In this document: positions 4,402 through 5,180 of the stretch, one piece after another
Position numbering within the stretch: the stretch's first letter is position 1
How the letters are laid out: each line of letters starts with the position of its first letter
NCBI GenBank assembly: GCA_018716545.1
Contig: DVJU01000042.1
Coordinates: 1-5,180, forward strand
Source: Scatomorpha pullicola
GTDB lineage: Bacteria; Bacillota; Clostridia; Oscillospirales; Oscillospiraceae
Direction of reading: 5' to 3'
DNA length: 5,180 bases
Program-made: the position numbers and the translations under genes
Notes under the pieces: model-generated
Seen by the model: the letters and a program-made list of their open reading frames with translations, nothing else
What the model was told of the DNA's origin: nothing
Databases searched by the model: none

Positions 4402-5180
4402 TGAAGAAAGCCGCCAAATTCCTGCTGGGCGCCGCCGGCGCCGGTCTCGCGGCCGGGGCAGGCGTCGTGGTCACGCGCGCGCTGAAGTTCCGCCCCGCGC
4501 CCGAGCTGCGCGCCGACCCGGACGTGGTCACCGTCGACTACGACCACGTGGTGGAGAGCCTGCGCGAGATGATACGCTGCCGCACCGTCTCCAGCTCCGA
4601 CCCGTCCAGGGAGGACAGCGCCGAATTTGACAAGTTCCGCGCCTACCTGCTGGAGCGCTATCCCACGCTCGCGGCTCAGTGCTCGCCCGAGCGCATAGGC
4701 CGCTGCGGCGTGCTCTACACCTGGAAGGGCAGATCCAGCGAGCGCCCGACCGTGCTCATGGCGCACTACGACGTGGTGCCCGCCGACGGCGACGGCTGGG
4801 ACGAGCCGCCCTTTGACGCCGTGCTCAAGGACGGCATCATCTGGGGCCGCGGCGCGCTGGACACCAAGGTCACGCTCTGCGCCATCATGGAGGCCGCCGA
4901 GCAGCTGATAAGCGAGGGCTTCGTCCCCGCCAACGACATCTACCTCGCCTTCTCCGGCGAGGAGGAGCCGGCAGGTCCCTCCGCCGGCGACATCGTCACC
5001 GCGCTCGCCGAGCGCGGCGTGCAGCCCGCGCTGGTGCTCGACGAGGGCGGCGCGGTCGTCACGGGCGCCTTCCCCGGCGTGAAGCAGCCCTGCGCCCTGG
5101 TCGGCACTGCCGAGAAGGGTCAGCTCCGCCTGGCGCTGGAGGCCGAGAGCGCCGGAGGCCACGCCTCCGCTCCCCCGCCG
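4401..5180 (+). CDS. M20-family zinc metallopeptidase, N-terminally anchored (partial)
   Basis: 260 codons are visible and the frame is still open at the right edge. The enzyme resembles the carboxypeptidase S/PM20D1 branch of M20 peptidases, which hydrolyse peptides or N-acyl amino acids with a two-zinc centre. Visible motifs: LMAHYDVVPA (119-128) with metal ligand His122 and Asp124; the aromatic/Pro loop GWDEPPFDA (132-140); GRGALDTK (149-156) with bridging Asp154; SGEEEPAGP (185-193) with general base Glu187 and ligand Glu188; LDEGG (213-217) with ligand Asp214; and GGHASAPPP (252-260), whose His254 belongs to the lid domain. The last zinc-ligand His is beyond the edge. Residues 5-25 are a hydrophobic Ala/Gly-rich segment after MKKAAK, a signal anchor or uncleaved signal peptide without a lipobox Cys. 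Positive charges flank both sides, so topology is ambiguous. The ATG overlaps the upstream stop (TGATG). Confidence 0.92.
   Translation, partial: MKKAAKFLLGAAGAGLAAGAGVVVTRALKFRPAPELRADPDVVTVDYDHVVESLREMIRCRTVSSSDPSREDSAEFDKFRAYLLERYPTLAAQCSPERIGRCGVLYTWKGRSSERPTVLMAHYDVVPADGDGWDEPPFDAVLKDGIIWGRGALDTKVTLCAIMEAAEQLISEGFVPANDIYLAFSGEEEPAGPSAGDIVTALAERGVQPALVLDEGGAVVTGAFPGVKQPCALVGTAEKGQLRLALEAESAGGHASAPPP

Noticed and set aside
4380..5162. Minus-strand 260-codon frame at the right end
   Set aside because: It is antisense to the M20 peptidase, whose catalytic motifs are all intact on the plus strand.

Overview
This 5.2 kb window is GC-rich chromosomal DNA, most likely from a gut-type Clostridia member of the Firmicutes (Oscillospirales-like). 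That placement is inferred from a BceR/GraR-style response regulator, a DUF5058-type membrane protein, strong GGAGG-like ribosome sites, and frequent ATA isoleucine codons despite the high GC. No rRNA, tRNA, CRISPR array, transposase or phage gene is visible.

Layout. The left half (1-2686) reads on the minus strand. In order of transcription it holds glyA (serine hydroxymethyltransferase, 2686-1442), an OmpR-family response regulator whose ATG overlaps the glyA stop by one base (1442-765), a 329-bp gene-free stretch, crcB (fluoride channel, 435-67), and the first 16 codons of another gene that runs off the left edge (50-1). The gene-free stretch is filled by a 293-bp composite element (457-749). 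It is bounded by two identical 29-bp perfect palindromes and contains at least six further stem-loops. The right half (2985-5180) reads on the plus strand as a tight three-gene operon: a DUF5058-like six-helix membrane protein, a second multi-helix membrane protein, and an M20-family metallopeptidase cut by the right edge. The two halves diverge from a 298-bp intergenic region (2687-2984) with one good sigma-A-type promoter facing each way.

How the genes may work together. GlyA supplies glycine and one-carbon units, and the response regulator appears translationally coupled to it, with no histidine kinase or ABC transporter in view. CrcB exports fluoride and is probably a separate unit: a promoter with a perfect extended -10 lies at the 3' end of the regulator gene and would drive a roughly 300-nt hairpin-rich leader ending in a terminator-like hairpin about 20 nt before crcB. 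On the right, two membrane proteins plus a membrane-anchored peptidase suggest uptake and hydrolysis of a peptide or N-acyl amino acid. The substrate cannot be read from the sequence.

The most unusual parts are the hairpin array with its possible role as a crcB leader, and the membrane protein pair/M20 operon.
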